The notes beneath the pieces are model-generated. The model did not search any database, had not been told where the DNA came from, and saw nothing but the letters and a program-made list of their open reading frames with translations. From the NCBI GenBank assembly GCA_937625935.1, contig OW569353.1:372001-436000 (forward strand): a stretch of 64,000 nt of DNA, given 5' to 3'. The position numbers and the translations under genes are program-made. How positions within the stretch are numbered: the first letter of the stretch is position 1; every line of letters starts with the position of its first letter. Of the stretch, positions 41,911-53,653 are shown one piece after another. Source of the DNA: Tetramitus jugosus (lineage: Eukaryota; Heterolobosea; Eutetramitea; Acrasida; Vahlkampfiidae).

Positions 41911-42324
41911 CTAGAGGCAATTGGTACTTTTTGTGATGATTTGGGCCTTGAGAATTTGATTTTCAATTCTTCTCTTCACTCTCAAAACCGCCTCCTCTCT
42001 TTCAAATCCTGTCTCAAGTAAGTCCAACTTCTTGTGGTTTTCTTTTCCTTTACCATGTTTTTCAACTGCTTTGGCGAGGTGTGCTTCATTGGATGGTTGG
42101 AGTTTATTGTGATTATGATGTTGGATTGGAGTAGATTCTTGACGAAGAGCTTGATTCTTCTGTTTATTGGAAAAGGATGATGCCGTACTGGAAGCATCCC
42201 TCTTGGCTTGTTGTATTTTTCGACGCATCAAACCAATGTATGATTTCCGTGCAATGCTCTTGTGATGGTGAGAAACAGAAGCTTTTCTTTCGAGAGTGTG
42301 ATGAGAGTCTTCTGAAGATGTCAT
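41911..42324 (-). CDS. small orphan basic protein
   Basis: 137 residues from the ATG at 42324. Composition is His/Lys/Ser/Gln-rich; the first half is low complexity and the last ~40 residues look helical (LDLLETGFEREEAVLRVKRR). No family is recognised. The context is a tandem minus-strand series, 112 bp from the PTB-like stop and 88 bp before the F-box/TM start. Codon use is ordinary. Overlap of alternative N-termini makes the start uncertain. Confidence 0.45.
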   Translation of the reverse strand: MTSSEDSHHTLERKASVSHHHKSIARKSYIGLMRRKIQQAKRDASSTASSFSNKQKNQALRQESTPIQHHNHNKLQPSNEAHLAKAVEKHGKGKENHKKLDLLETGFEREEAVLRVKRRIENQILKAQIITKSTNCL

Positions 42325-42436
42325 AGAAAGATTTATTGTATCAAGAGCAGAGAAGAAATTGTTGTGATGAAAAATTGTATCGAACAATAAAGTTTTATTA
42401 TCCCCGCTCTGGTTTAGAGTTGCTCAAGGAGGGATT

Positions 42437-45388
42437 TTACACAGCAGCTCCTGTTGGGTTCAAGGAAGCCACTGTATTCATTGAAAAAGAAACTCTTAAA
42501 CGTTTGCCATCAATTTCGGCATTGTGCATTTGACAGAGAGCTCTAACTGCCATATCCATTGACTTTTGTTCCTCAAAGTCTTCGAATTTAATCAGACCCA
42601 TTGTTCTAATCTTTGGAACATCAGTTGGAGATGAATTAGAGCTTTGTTGGTCTTCTTGGCTAGCTTCATACTGCCAAACCTTGACTGCACACACGTTACC
42701 AAACTTGGAGAACAATAGCTTTAGTCTATCATCAGACATCTTCTCTTTGTCAAAGTTAGAGATGTGAAGTGTGTCACTTGGAGGACAGACTCTTCTAAAA
42801 ACTGAATACTTCTCTCTGCGAGAGTATCTATTCAAATGGACAGGTATTTTCTCAAAATTGATAAAGAGCATTTGTGACAACTTTTCAATAGAGAAGTTCT
42901 TCTCTGTTGGACTCAGAGCACCATTGGGTCCAGACTCGTTTGTAGTATCACGGATCTGGAAGTGTTTTGAGAAGTTGATGTTCAAGGTGAAACCATGTAA
43001 CCGAACACCCTTGAGTGAATTCACAGCCATATTCGCTTGTTTGTAGTTGCCCATCTGCACAAGAGCATGATTTCTCTTTTGTTGCTTTTGGAACAATTTC
43101 AAACGCAAAATATAACCGTAGCATGAGAATAAATTGAACAAGTGCATCAAAGTTGTCTCCTGTATATGAAAAGAAATGCAAGTTAGCAACTAATTTGTAA
43201 GAACAGTGTGTAGCCATGAAAATTACATACACCTTCACTAAAGTTGGACACAAGTAGTACGCTCTTCTCGCCATGGTTTTGATATGCGTCATTTGCATCA
43301 GAAGCATTAGAATCATTTGCATTCTTGGAAGCAGTCGTGGAAGTGTTAGTCATGGAATTGACATCTGAGGAGGTAATTGCAGGGAGAGGTGGGCTACTTG
43401 AACTCAAACTCATTGCTGCCATGTTTGCAGTCAATTGTTGCTGTGGTTGTTGTTGAACAGAAATCATGGAATGGATTGGAGAAGGAGCAGACAGAGGTGT
43501 CATTGCAGTGACCAACGGAGAGGCACTAAACAAAGCACCAGCTCCAGTCAAATCTCCATAGGACCATCCTAAATCAGGATTAGTAAAATCTCTCATACGC
43601 TCAGAATTTTCCTTGACAGTCAAATCTCGCAAGTGACTGAATTGAACATTTGGCCAAACTCCAAAGAGAGCACTCCTGGCTTTCTGTGCCTCTTCGACCT
43701 TTGAAAATTGAACAAGAGCTTGTAAGCCATTGCTCTTTGTGAAGATGACAATCTTGTATATTTGACCATGAACAGAGAAGAGTTGATGCAATTGGGAGCA
43801 TGTGAATTGGAATGGTAGAGAAACAAGCAGAATGTTACTAGCAGATTCGCTCTAAAATGAATAACAAGTGGATCAATGGTTAGTATTCATTCAACGCACA
43901 ATAAACGTCTGACATGTTGACAACAAATGAAACAATGGTATTAGTACTTACTGCTTGAGAATTCAAAAATGCACTGGGAGAAGATGGGGATTGAGGCTGT
44001 GGGGAAGTGCTAGTGATCACTACATCAGTATTGCTGGAATTTGAAATGTGGTTCGACTTGTTGGTGGTGGACGTGTTGTCAACAGAATTGTTGTTACTCA
44101 CAACCATTTGCTGTTGTTGGTGTGCTTGTAGAACGGGAGGAGAGGGAGTGGAGGATGAGAGAGCAGCAGGTGAAGGAACAGTAATATTCAATTTACCCTT
44201 GTTCAACTGTTGATGACCACTGTAACTCATGAAAATCTCTTGACCACGAATGTAGCATCTGTGTTGAGGGAACGCAGACATGAATTCCTTGGCAGAATCG
44301 AGGCTTGTGAATTGAACAAGCGCCTGGTGATTCTTCACCAACAGGAAATGAGAAACAGTACCATACTTGGATGCCAAAGTTAACAAATCATGCTGTGAAA
44401 CAGTAGTAGGCACTTGTCTAAAGTGAATTACTGGAGACTCTTGTTGTTGAGGCAGAGTGTTATTACCAGCAGTAGTCACTGGAGTATTCATCATGTGATG
44501 GTGGTGATGGTAGTGCTGTGATTGATGATGATGATGCTGCTGTTGTTGTTGTTGTTGCTGTTGCTGTTGATGGTAATGAACAGCGCTATTGGATGGAATA
44601 CCAGCATGCTGTTGTTGTTGTTGTTGTTGATGGTGGTGCTGTTGTTGCTGTGCTTGATGGAGATGACTCTGTTGATGATGAGCCAAATTGACAGGGTTGC
44701 CAACAGAGTTGTTGTTGTTGTTAGAAGTAGTGGCAACATTGGCGTTATGATAATTCATTGGATGACCACCCAAGTGGAACTGTTGATGGTGGTGATGAGC
44801 TAATTGTTGCTGTTGTTGATGGAGATGACTCTGCTGATGCTGCTGATGCTGCTGTGGGAGTAAGTGTTGCAGGTGAGGAGAGGGAGGTGACTGAGAATTG
44901 TTGCCAGCAGTCAAATGATGACTCATCGATCCATTGTGCATTAGACTTGCATTGGAGGTTGGTGTTGGATTGACTTGTTGTTGCAACAAGTGTTGCAAGT
45001 GATGATTCACATTGGTGTTCGCTAATGGGGAGCTGCTCAGAGATGGAAGTGATTGAGTTGAGGGAGAAGCTTGATACTGATGCATCATCATACCCATCAT
45101 TGGTACATGAATTGCTGATGATGATGATGATGGATTAGTAGCTGTGCTATGGTGATGATGGTGATGGTGCTGTTGTTGTTGATAAGCTTGTTGTTGTTGT
45201 TGTGCATTTGCTGCAGCTGCTGGATGACCACCGCGATGAACTGTAGGATTATTTTTGGCGGGATTTGAGTTTGAATGAGGGCGCGCATGAAACATGTGAC
45301 CTTGTAACTGTTGTTGCGGCTTATTCAAGCTATTGGCTGCAGAGGGTGCGGCATTGGTTGATGCTGTTGATGTACTTGTGTTTTGCAT
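42437..45388 (-). CDS. PTB/hnRNP-L-like protein with four RRMs and a polyQ/H head
   Basis: Three exons, 45388-43952, 43851-43231 and 43159-42437 (introns 43852-43951, 100 bp, and 43160-43230, 71 bp), give 926 residues. The N-terminal ~310 residues are Gln/His/Asn/Ser-rich. RRMs follow at about 317-392 ('VIHFRQVPTTVSQHDLLTLA', HQALVQFTS), 485-560 (ILLVSLPFQF, NGLQALVQFSKVEEA), 675-755 (SVLLVSNFSEG, HALVQMGNYKQAN) and 820-915 (DTLHISNFDKEKMSD, IRTMGLIKFEDFEE). The 'xALVQF' RNP1 variant is typical of polypyrimidine-tract-binding proteins. The predicted role is splicing control or mRNA localisation. Exon phases are all zero. The second intron cuts the third RRM, and only the GTATGT donor at 43230 keeps the frame; a GTGTAT donor two bases upstream would not. 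Confidence 0.9.
44519..44660. repeat. imperfect CAN-trinucleotide tract
   Basis: Minus strand CAG/CAA/CAT triplets code a Gln/His run in the PTB-like protein. The longest pure piece is near 44541-44570. Mixed CAG and CAA codons interrupt purity, which usually limits slippage. Confidence 0.7.
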
Positions 45389-45996
45389 TTGTGTATGTGT
45401 GTGGATGAGTTCTCAGTATTGCAGCAAAATTGGATCTTTTTTTGTGTGTTCTTTTTCGAAATTGTAAAAATATTGAGTGAGGGATGTGCGTAGTGATGTG
45501 GTCACTGGTGCAAGTGTGGAGCAAATAGACCTTATTGCTGTGTTGTTGCTTGCTGTGAGCTCAGTAGTGGCGTTGTTGTTGTTGATCGTTGCTTGTTGTG
45601 TTGGGCAAGAAATCAAATTTGTTGTTCGTTTTGTTGTTGTTGTTGTTGGTCGTTCACACACAGAGTATTTTCGTGTGATGAGAGATAGTGTTCTTTCTGT
45701 TGTTCAATGTGTGTGTCTGTGTTGATGATGAGTGTAGAAAGGAAAGGAAAGTTTTTGAGAGTAGTTGTTGTTGGTGAATGAAGAAGGTACCCACGTGATG
45801 TGTGTGTGTGAATAAAGATGGGGGAAAAGTTTTGAGGTTGTTGAATATCAATGGCGAAAATACTCTCAGTTGGGGGAGAAGAATTTGATTGAACGTGTGT
45901 GTGTGAATTCGTAGGGTCGAGATGGAGGATGAGTTGTGTGAAAATTTTTTGTCGTTCAAGGCGCGTGTTTTTGAGTGAGGAGGGGAGCGTCGTTCA
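45389..45996. promoter_or_regulatory. GT-rich intergenic region upstream of the PTB-like gene
   Basis: 608 bp between the PTB-like start (minus) and the stop of the next minus-strand gene. On the plus strand it is rich in TTG and GTGTGT runs. It should hold the 3' end of the upstream gene and the promoter plus 5' untranslated region of the PTB-like gene. Short open frames here have no codon-use support, and I see no RNA gene. Confidence 0.4.
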
Positions 45997-48194
45997 TCAA
46001 CTCTCTGAGTTGTTTATTTGGCTTTGCAGATGAGAGATATAGTTTGTGTAGTCGCTGATCAATTGTTCCCTCTCTTTGGCCATATCTTCAAGCAGTTTGT
46101 CCTTCTCTGCCAGAGAACGTTTCATCTCCTCTAATTGTTGCGCATTGACCTTATTGTTGTTGGTTGACTCGGAGCTCATTAGATTAGCCAACTGAGTTTG
46201 TAGACTGTCATCATCAATTCCATCCAAATCTAGATTGTCTAGGTACTCGTCCAACAAAGCGTCATCGTCATCGTTACCGTCGTCTATGATTCCCTGTAAA
46301 TCATCATCATCCACTGGCAGGTCAGACCCATGCGATGGGTAAATATTTGACTGTTCTTCAGGTTCTTGTGTCTTCAACTGTTGTTGATCGTTGACTTCAT
46401 TTGAAGCGAAGAACTCGGCCCACTCTTCAGGATTAAATTCTAGAGACCATTCAATAGCTGTTTTGAACACTTGGATTGCACGTGAACTCTCTTCATCTAA
46501 ATTATCCATAAAATCTTCCACATAACTAAGAATACAACTGATTTGATCGACCTTGGCCTTTAGAAGAACATAGAGAGCGATAGGACATTCATGTTGGGAA
46601 AAGCCCTCGAAAGGCACTCCCTTATCCGTAGAATAGGACTGAGCTTCCTCGATTAAATCTATATGCGCTTTTAGTATAACAGCGAGTTGGTCATCTGGGC
46701 CTACGTAGCGCGAAATCTTTTTAAGTGTATCAATTGCACGAGAGTATGCCACTTGTCCCTCCAATGGACAGAACTGATCGGCCACTTCAAAATTCTGTAA
46801 TGATAGCATAGAGAGCTTCCTCAGTTGAGCATCTCTCAGTTGATTTTGACTTTGAATCGCGTATACATACAGCAATTGATCATACACCTGTCCTACAACA
46901 GTATCTACAATAGATTGCCATACGAGATAACCATTCATTGATCCTTTTTCTTCCAACTCTTTCCGTGCGTGGTCTTCATCTGGTATGTACAGGATGCTTC
47001 TGATTGAAGGATCAAAGGCGATCCACTGATTCGTGATCACTTCACTTAATTGTACACAAAATGTCTTAATTGTAGCTACGGCTTCCTTCACGTTTAACCA
47101 CAATGAACTCTGATCGAATTCCTCTTTAAATAATTCAGCAAATTTCTGAAGCACGGTTGCTAAAGGATGAAAGTCGAGTTTCTTGGCCGATGAATTCAAA
47201 TGTTGTCGAATATAGTCGTCTTTTCGCTGAACAGAAGCCAAAAACACAAGAAACTGCTCTTCCACGTCAATAGCATCCCAACAATTCTTAAAATCAAAAT
47301 ATCGAACAATAATCTCCAATAGCTTGTCCGCATTGGGCGACGAGTAATGCTTTGAACAAACACTAATTCGCTTCATTTGTGACATTGACCTCCGATTCGG
47401 TAATAGACCTCCACTACTACCAGCAGAGAAAAACCGTTTCAAAGACGTGTCTCGATACTCTCGCTTCCTCACTGCAATCCTTAAATATTGCTCTAATTGA
47501 TAACGGTCCATCTTCAACCGTTCCATTGTTCTTGTCAATTGTTTCACCGTGTCATAATCCGAGTCTTGCATCGGTGATCCCGATATGATATTGACACGCT
47601 TCTTCACATCCTCACGGTCCTCATCGATTTGAGTAATGGCACTTTGAAGTTCCTCTAGACTCATATCGATTGGTGCTTTTGTCATTGTAAAGTACGATGG
47701 CAGTGACTCAGGTAATTGATGGGCAGTAAAGGTTAACGTTGGTGTTGGCTGCCTATTTGGTTGGTCTTGTTTCTGCTGTTGTTCTTGTTGCTGTTGTTCA
47801 AAGATGACAGAGGATCGATGGATGCACTGATTGGCAATTTTGAATATTGATTGAATCTGATTTGGTTCCTCCTGTTGCAAATCATATGTGGACATGTATT
47901 GTCCGATCAAGCCAATACAATTCCCATATTCTTTGACTGCAAACTGATATCAGTGGAGTGATGGAGAAATGACATGTTAGTCGTCTGCTATTTGTCTCTG
48001 CTGAGATCACAAAAAAACAAGAATCAATAATTGCGAACAAAAAAAAGATTGCATTGACATCCATAGGGTGTTGGTGGGTGGATGATACTCACGTGATATT
48101 GCTTTTCCATGTCATAGTGTAAGCCTCTGCTGCACACACTCGTGATGGCAGTAAGCATGGTTTTTGAGGGATGGGGTGTGTCTGGACGTTGCAT
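45997..48194 (-). CDS. MIT-like plus divergent VPS9-like protein
   Basis: Exon 1 (48194-48093, 34 codons) joins exon 2 (47943-45997) over a 149-bp intron (47944-48092, GTGAGT..TATCAG), giving 682 residues. The joined N-terminus (HYDMEKQYHFAVKEYGNCI...) reads as a MIT-type three-helix unit. A Q-rich linker follows, and then a helical middle. Residues about 430-540 look like a VPS9 domain core ('DDQLAVILKAHIDLIEEAQ', then CPIALYVLLKAKVDQI), the Rab5-family exchange fold. However, the catalytic Asp before the Pro (DxxxP in Rabex-5) is Gln here, and the later Tyr/Thr motif is not visible, so exchange activity is doubtful. The C-terminus is acidic, with a short coiled coil. It would be an endosomal protein. 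Splicing is needed for the MIT-like unit. Confidence 0.55.
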
Positions 48195-48458
48195 CTTTGT
48201 CAAATTCAAATAACACACCGAATAAGCTTTCGAAGTCACAGATTTTGTTGTTGTTGGTTGTGTTTTTGATTTTGTTTTTTCAGGTCGTCAAGCCAAAAGG
48301 GACTACCAGCGGCGAATTTGTCGGAAGTCCCTGTCACCGGTGACAAGAAGGGAATTGGAACTTTGTTGGCTGTGCACACTACAGGTTTGGTGGGCATAAG
48401 GTTTTTATTCCATGTGCGTTCACATGTGTTGTTGAATGGATTCCAGGGTTGATAAACT

Positions 48459-48809
48459 CTATTCTCCCAATGTATCATTCTGATAGAGGTTCCAATAGGT
48501 TTCCAGATCTTTAATGAGTACTCGTTCGAGTGGATTCCGTGTTTGATAACCGGACGATGTAAGTCTGGACAATAAGGTTTCCACCATGTGTTCCAACACC
48601 TCTTCTTCTTCATCGTACTCAATCTGTCTTTCTTCATCGTAGCCATACAGTATCATGTAGCGCCTATAAGCTTCCTGTACCTTCAGATAGTATTCAGGTC
48701 TGATAATTGTAGTTGTATGTTGTTCATTGATCAGTCCAGTGTGAGGGTTGATTCTTGTAGATTGTTTCTCTTGTTGGATGGATACAATTCGTGGATTATT
48801 TGATCTCAT
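48459..48809 (-). CDS. small orphan acidic protein
   Basis: 116 residues from the ATG at 48809. Helical and acidic in the middle ('YGYDEERQIEYDEEEEVLEH'). No family is recognised. A second frame runs on past the stop to 48236 with plausible text (VYQPWNPF, SDKFAAGSPFWLDDL). An intron or a one-base frame change near 48460 could therefore extend the protein, but I could not find a good GT..AG pair with the right phase. The 264 bp between it and the MIT/VPS9-like gene hold this frame or are untranslated. Confidence 0.45.
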   Translation of the reverse strand: MRSNNPRIVSIQQEKQSTRINPHTGLINEQHTTTIIRPEYYLKVQEAYRRYMILYGYDEERQIEYDEEEEVLEHMVETLLSRLTSSGYQTRNPLERVLIKDLETYWNLYQNDTLGE

Positions 48810-48943
48810 GGTTTGGTACAATGTGTTCGAGTTTGTGGGCCCATGAATTCAGTTCGTTGGTTCAATTGCGGCTGATCTGAATGAACTTTGTGCCAGGATG
48901 CAATAAAATTTAGTGTTTATTTTTGTCAGGTGGAATGAACTTG

Positions 48944-50789
48944 TTAGTCAAATTGATCTTCAGAATCTACCTTGATTGTGGGGCTCTGAGCTGGTGCATC
49001 TGGCAGAATAATACGACCAGAATTGGTTCTTCTGAGTGGTTGCGATGTCGTGTCTACTTCCCTGTAATTTGGAGGTATTTTCTCATTTGCTAGATCCAAT
49101 TGACGTGCAGTCTCAAAATCAGCAACAGCAGTCTTGATGGCGGATGGTCCTTGAGACAACAATCCCTGTGGAATCACACCACCGGCCAATCCTTTGAGCA
49201 TGACAATACTTTCCTGCTCCTCTCTTAATGTTGTGTACATTCGGCACAAACGACCAACGCTTCTAATCTTTGTCTTGATGAGATCTGCTCTCTCCCTATC
49301 AATCAAAGGTTTCTCCTTTGCTTCTCCACCTTCTTCATCGGATGATTCCTCATCCTCATCGCATGTACTCAAAATGACTTGGAACATGTCCATCACCTTC
49401 TCGACAACAAATGGAAGAGACCAATTGAAAGCGTTCATAAAATTAGGCAAATAGTATGGATGAACAGAGCAATTGAATTGTCTAATGTTCATCAAATTAT
49501 TCTGGAAACGAATGATTGCGCCCTTGTTATTGTACACATCGCAGTAGTTTGGTGCTGAGAAGATACATATGACTGTGGGGAATTGGGTCTGTGCGCCTCT
49601 CTTATACAATCTATAACCTTCATCTTGAGCTTCATGAGCACGGATCACAGATAATAAGTTATTTGATTTCAAAAAGTTGGTGACAGCCTCATATGAAAAC
49701 ACATAGGAACAACCACGGATATCATTGTTCACAAATTGCAATTCGTTGCTTGTATCTTCTTCCTCGTCGTCCATTGGATCACTCCACAATAAATCACACA
49801 TAGGTCCATTGGAAGGTGGTTCTCTGTATCGATCGATATCACAAATATCTTCCATCTATTGGATCAAAAGAGAGAGAGAGCGGATGAGCATTCAGAAGAC
49901 GAGAGAGGCACTTACACTCACCAACAACAACAACATCAATAGAAAAAAGCACATACGGATCGAATATCAGGTGACAATCCTCCATGAACACACAAAAATC
50001 TTCCATTCAACAATGCACCCAATGGCAAACAGTCGAAACATGCCATAAATGCATCATAAACATCCAAGTCATACTTGTAAAGACATTCCTGCTTGAAATT
50101 AAAGTATGCAGTCAAGTGTCTGCACTCATGATTTCCTCTAATCATGAAAAAAGTGGTTGGATATCGTAGCTTGTAGGACAAGAGAAGGAAGCAAACTTCT
50201 GTGCCGAAGCAACCTCTATCCACATAATCACCCAGAAACAAGTATCCTGTATCAGATGGTTCACCTCCAATCTCAAACAATTTGATCAGATCAAAGTACT
50301 GTCCATGAACGTCACCACACACTACACACGATCAAGAAAAAAATCACACAACCACACAACAACAATTGCTCTCTCGTTAGTCTCATGTTCACACACACAC
50401 ACATGAATTCAGAAAAAAAAACAACAACAACATGAAACACCACAAAATGACAATCACAACAAACACTATACACCGTCATTCAATTCACAAAAAAAAACAT
50501 ACGCACCTGTAATAGGATCTTGCAATTGAAGCAAATTAGGTTCTTTCCTCAGAACAGCAGCAGCCTTCTGAATCAATGCAATGGCGTCTTTTGGGTGAAC
50601 ACGACCTTCATTCAATAAATGTTTCTTTAGCTTTGGAATATTGGGCAATCCATCATCTTCAAACAAATCTTTTGTGTCAATGTAGGACCACAGTGGAGCA
50701 GGCACGTCCTTGACAACACGTGCATCGAATTGTCCTTTGACGATTTGAGATGTATTTAAGTCTGGTGCTGTGTTGGTATTGTCACTCAT
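48944..50789 (-). CDS. calcineurin A catalytic subunit (PP2B)
   Basis: Three exons, 50789-50507, 50321-49957 and 49855-48944 (introns 50322-50506, 185 bp, and 49856-49956, 101 bp), give 519 residues, about the human length. Metal and phosphate motifs are GDVHG (97-101), GDYVDRG (125-131) and GNHE (157-160). The calcineurin-B helix follows the catalytic domain ('[17 protein letters not shown]'). The calmodulin-binding segment is '[20 protein letters not shown]', then [11 protein letters not shown]. An autoinhibitory helix is recognisable as '[20 protein letters not shown]', matching human [20 protein letters not shown]. It is the Ca2+/calmodulin-dependent Ser/Thr phosphatase; the B subunit is not seen in this window. 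An acidic loop ([14 protein letters not shown]) lies after the B-binding helix. Confidence 0.95.
49869..49881 (+). repeat. short (GA)n tract in a calcineurin intron
   Basis: AGAGAGAGAGAG run next to the acceptor of the second calcineurin A intron. On the coding strand it is a CT-rich polypyrimidine tract and may serve splicing. Confidence 0.5.
50389..50403 (+). repeat. short (CA)n tract in a calcineurin intron
   Basis: A (CA)7-like run inside the first calcineurin A intron. Microsatellite-like; no other structure seen. Confidence 0.5.
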
Positions 50790-50961
50790 ATCGACCACAA
50801 TGTGTGAATCAGAATCAGTTGGTTGGTGATGAGTGTTTTTTTGGTGTGAGACGAAAAAAAACTGATTGCCGACGATCATGAACGGAGAAATCCCCATCCC
50901 AAAAACAAACTCAATTCCCTTGCACAAGAACACAACACCAACAATACTATTGAGGAAACAC

Positions 50962-53061
50962 ATGTCCGTGCGACGTCCTTTTTGGAATATTTATTTGCTT
51001 CCAATATTGGTGTTATTCACTGTTGTTTGTCTTGTTGACCTTCTGCACTGTGCTCAACAACAAAAATCATCGCATGCAATCGAAACGTCATTGAGAAAGA
51101 TTGACTTGAACAGTGTACCACCAAACCATGCAAAGAAAAACTCTGCGACAAGGTCATTGGCATCAAAACAAAGTATTACTGACTTTGATCCTGAGACCAA
51201 GAGAGAACAGAGAGAGCGCATTGAACATGAACAGATGGATAGAAAGAAAATGATTGAGCTGACAAGAAATCACACGATTCACACTCTTCCAAAGAATGAC
51301 AAGGCATCTTTACTAATGAAGAATGCTGTGACTAATGCTGATCAAGCGTTAGTAGAAAAACAAAATGGTGGTAGTGGAAACGTGAACAAGAACGATGAGA
51401 AGAGTGGCGATAATGATAGTAATAAGAGTAACAATGATGATGATAATGATAGCAGCGGATATAATAATGAGCGTGCTCAAAGCAAGGATGGTGGAGATGA
51501 AGATGCAGTTCATTCTTCGAATAATTTGTTACTGATTACGCTTACGATTGTGATTGCGATCATGCTAACCTATTTGTTCTTAAAGTATGAGTTCAGGTAC
51601 CTCCCAGAATCGATTGCTACCATTTTTGTTGGTGGATTATTGGGTGCACTGCTTGTTATGAACGGGAAGACGACTGATGATGTGTTTCGGCTTGATACCG
51701 AATATTTCTTCTTGGTGTTTTTGCCACCAATTATATTCGAAAGTGGATATACTCTATCAAAGGCTGCCTTCTTCTCAAATATTGGTAGCATTTTGATATT
51801 TGCTGTGTTTGGTACAATGATCAGTAGTGCTGTCATTGGAATAGGACTCGGTCTGTTGGGTGTTCTACCCTGGATTGATGCGTTGGTGTTCGGAGCGATT
51901 CTTTCAGCCATTGATCCTGTGGCTACTTTGGCTGTGTTTCAAACAGTTGAAGTGGAATCTACTTTATCAACTCTGGTGTTTGGAGAGTCAGTATTGAATG
52001 ATGCTGTTTCTATTGTTTTATACAAGACATTTTATCAATTCTTGCAAGATGGGTTCTCAATGTATGCTTTGCTCAATGCATTTACGCACTTTACAATGAT
52101 TCTTTTTGGATCGACAGCTATTGGAGTGTTATTGGGTCTATTTACCTCTCTCATGTTTAAACACATCAACTTTAGGAAGTATCATTCGCTAGAAATGCCA
52201 CTAGTGTTCATTTGTTGCTATGTACCTTATTTGATTGGTGAAGGATTATCACTTTCTGGAATATTGTGCTTGTTAGCGAGTGCCATCGTCAATTCCCACT
52301 ATACACATTACAATCTGGCACATGAATCTCAAATTACCTTGCAATATGCATCAAAGGCTCTGTCTTTCATTTGTGAGACAATCGTGTTCGCTTATTTGGG
52401 ATTAGCGGTGTTTACATTCACACACAAGATTAACCTTGTGCTGATTATTGTTACAGTGGTATGTATTCAGAATCTATCCTTGCTTTTCATGACTATTCAA
52501 GATTAACTTATCTCTTTTGGGATCAACCACAGTTGCTTTGTCTGATTGGACGAGCATCCAATGTGTATCCATTAAGCTGGTTATGCAACATGTACCGTAC
52601 AAATCAAATTTCTAAAAACGCTCAAACGGTCATGTGGTTCAGTGGTTTGCGAGGTGCGATTGCGTTTTCATTATCGAGTAAGTAGTATTCATTTTGATTG
52701 CACATGTTTTGAATGATCTTTGGTAACAATAATTTTTTCAGTGACCTTGCCAGGAGAGAACCAGAATGCCATCGTTACTACAACTCTAATAATTTGTTTG
52801 TTGAGCATGTTCATATTGGGAGGAGGTACATTGCCATTGCTGAAACACTTGTATGGAGACTCCGGGGGGCGAACGACTCAATCCTCCAATAATGCTCCTC
52901 TCTCTTCAAAGAATCTTTTTGACAATTTCGATGCAAAGTATGTTCGACCATTCTTTTGTTCGCCGTCCGACCAACAGGCTGGTCTTGTTAGAGCAAAGCA
53001 CGACGCTCATAGGTCCGTTTCGGATGAGCTAAGAGAGTACGTGGACATCCAGCAGGATTGA
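50962..53061 (+). CDS. Na+/H+ exchanger, NHE/CPA1 family
   Basis: Three exons, 50962-52458, 52533-52677 and 52742-53061 (introns of 74 and 64 bp), give 653 residues. The start at 50962 begins a hydrophobic signal/TM segment (FWNIYLLPILVLFTVVCLVD). An in-frame ATG at 50878 would add 28 residues. A ~150-residue charged Asn/Asp/Lys-rich loop follows, and then 10-12 transmembrane helices. Family motifs are the amiloride-site 'FFLVFLPPIIFESGYTL' and the ion-binding ND pair in 'GESVLNDAVSIVLYKTF', plus 'GAILSAIDPVATLAVFQ' and 'VMWFSGLRGAIAFSLS'. This suits the intracellular NHE8/NHX5-6 type that exchanges Na+ or K+ for H+ across Golgi or endosomal membranes. The tail is short with no calmodulin site seen. 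The gene is divergent from calcineurin A across 172 bp. Confidence 0.9.
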
Positions 53062-53653
53062 GTGTTGTAAGATATGAAGAGACCAATGAATCTTCTTGGG
53101 ACAACCCATCATGGAGTCAGTGCACACTCGGAATTTGATCGTAGTTGAAAATTTTCCAGTACGGCGGTTGAATCTACGGAAAACACGATCTACAGACCCT
53201 TTTGGGAGCGAAATGATTCCTACGACCCCCATTTTTTGGATGCCCGCCAAAAATTGGAGCCCTGAACAAGCGGAACTTTGAGCCCAACGTCCAACCGCCT
53301 ACAGCTCGTCGCATTCCCTCGTTTCCACTTGCTTCCCTCGCAGTACTTGAGCTCAAGAAAATTATTTGCTTGTGTATTCATTCACATTCAAACAAAATCA
53401 AAGACCAATAGTAGCTCTATCAAGCACACAAGCCCAATATTCATTGCTCTTCTCTGCTGAATCGCTACACAATCCAACATAGCTCTATTCCTACTGCGCA
53501 ACATAGCTTTTGATTTTAGCACAAATCACACATATCATACATAACTCATTTATCCTCCTACTACTCTAGCAGGATAGAAGTCACGCCTAGCAAAAGCATA
53601 GCTCTAAACTATCCCATCTAACATTTACACACAAACCATTAGTATACAAAAAA
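53062..53653. promoter_or_regulatory. intergenic region upstream of Myb gene with TAGCTCTA repeats
   Basis: 592 bp between the NHE stop and the first Myb start. The octamer TAGCTCTA occurs at 53412-53419, 53480-53487 and 53599-53606, with a near copy (tagctttt) at about 53504. No gene or tRNA-like fold was seen. The repeated word within 200 bp of the start codon may be a promoter element. Confidence 0.4.

Noticed and set aside
44522-44803. Plus-strand open frame rich in Met/Leu (93 codons)
   Set aside because: It is the complement of the Gln/His repeat tract in the PTB-like gene; composition is an artefact of the triplet repeat.
53062-53300. tRNA-like gene downstream of the NHE
   Set aside because: No A/B box pair or T-loop consensus could be placed, and no cloverleaf closes.
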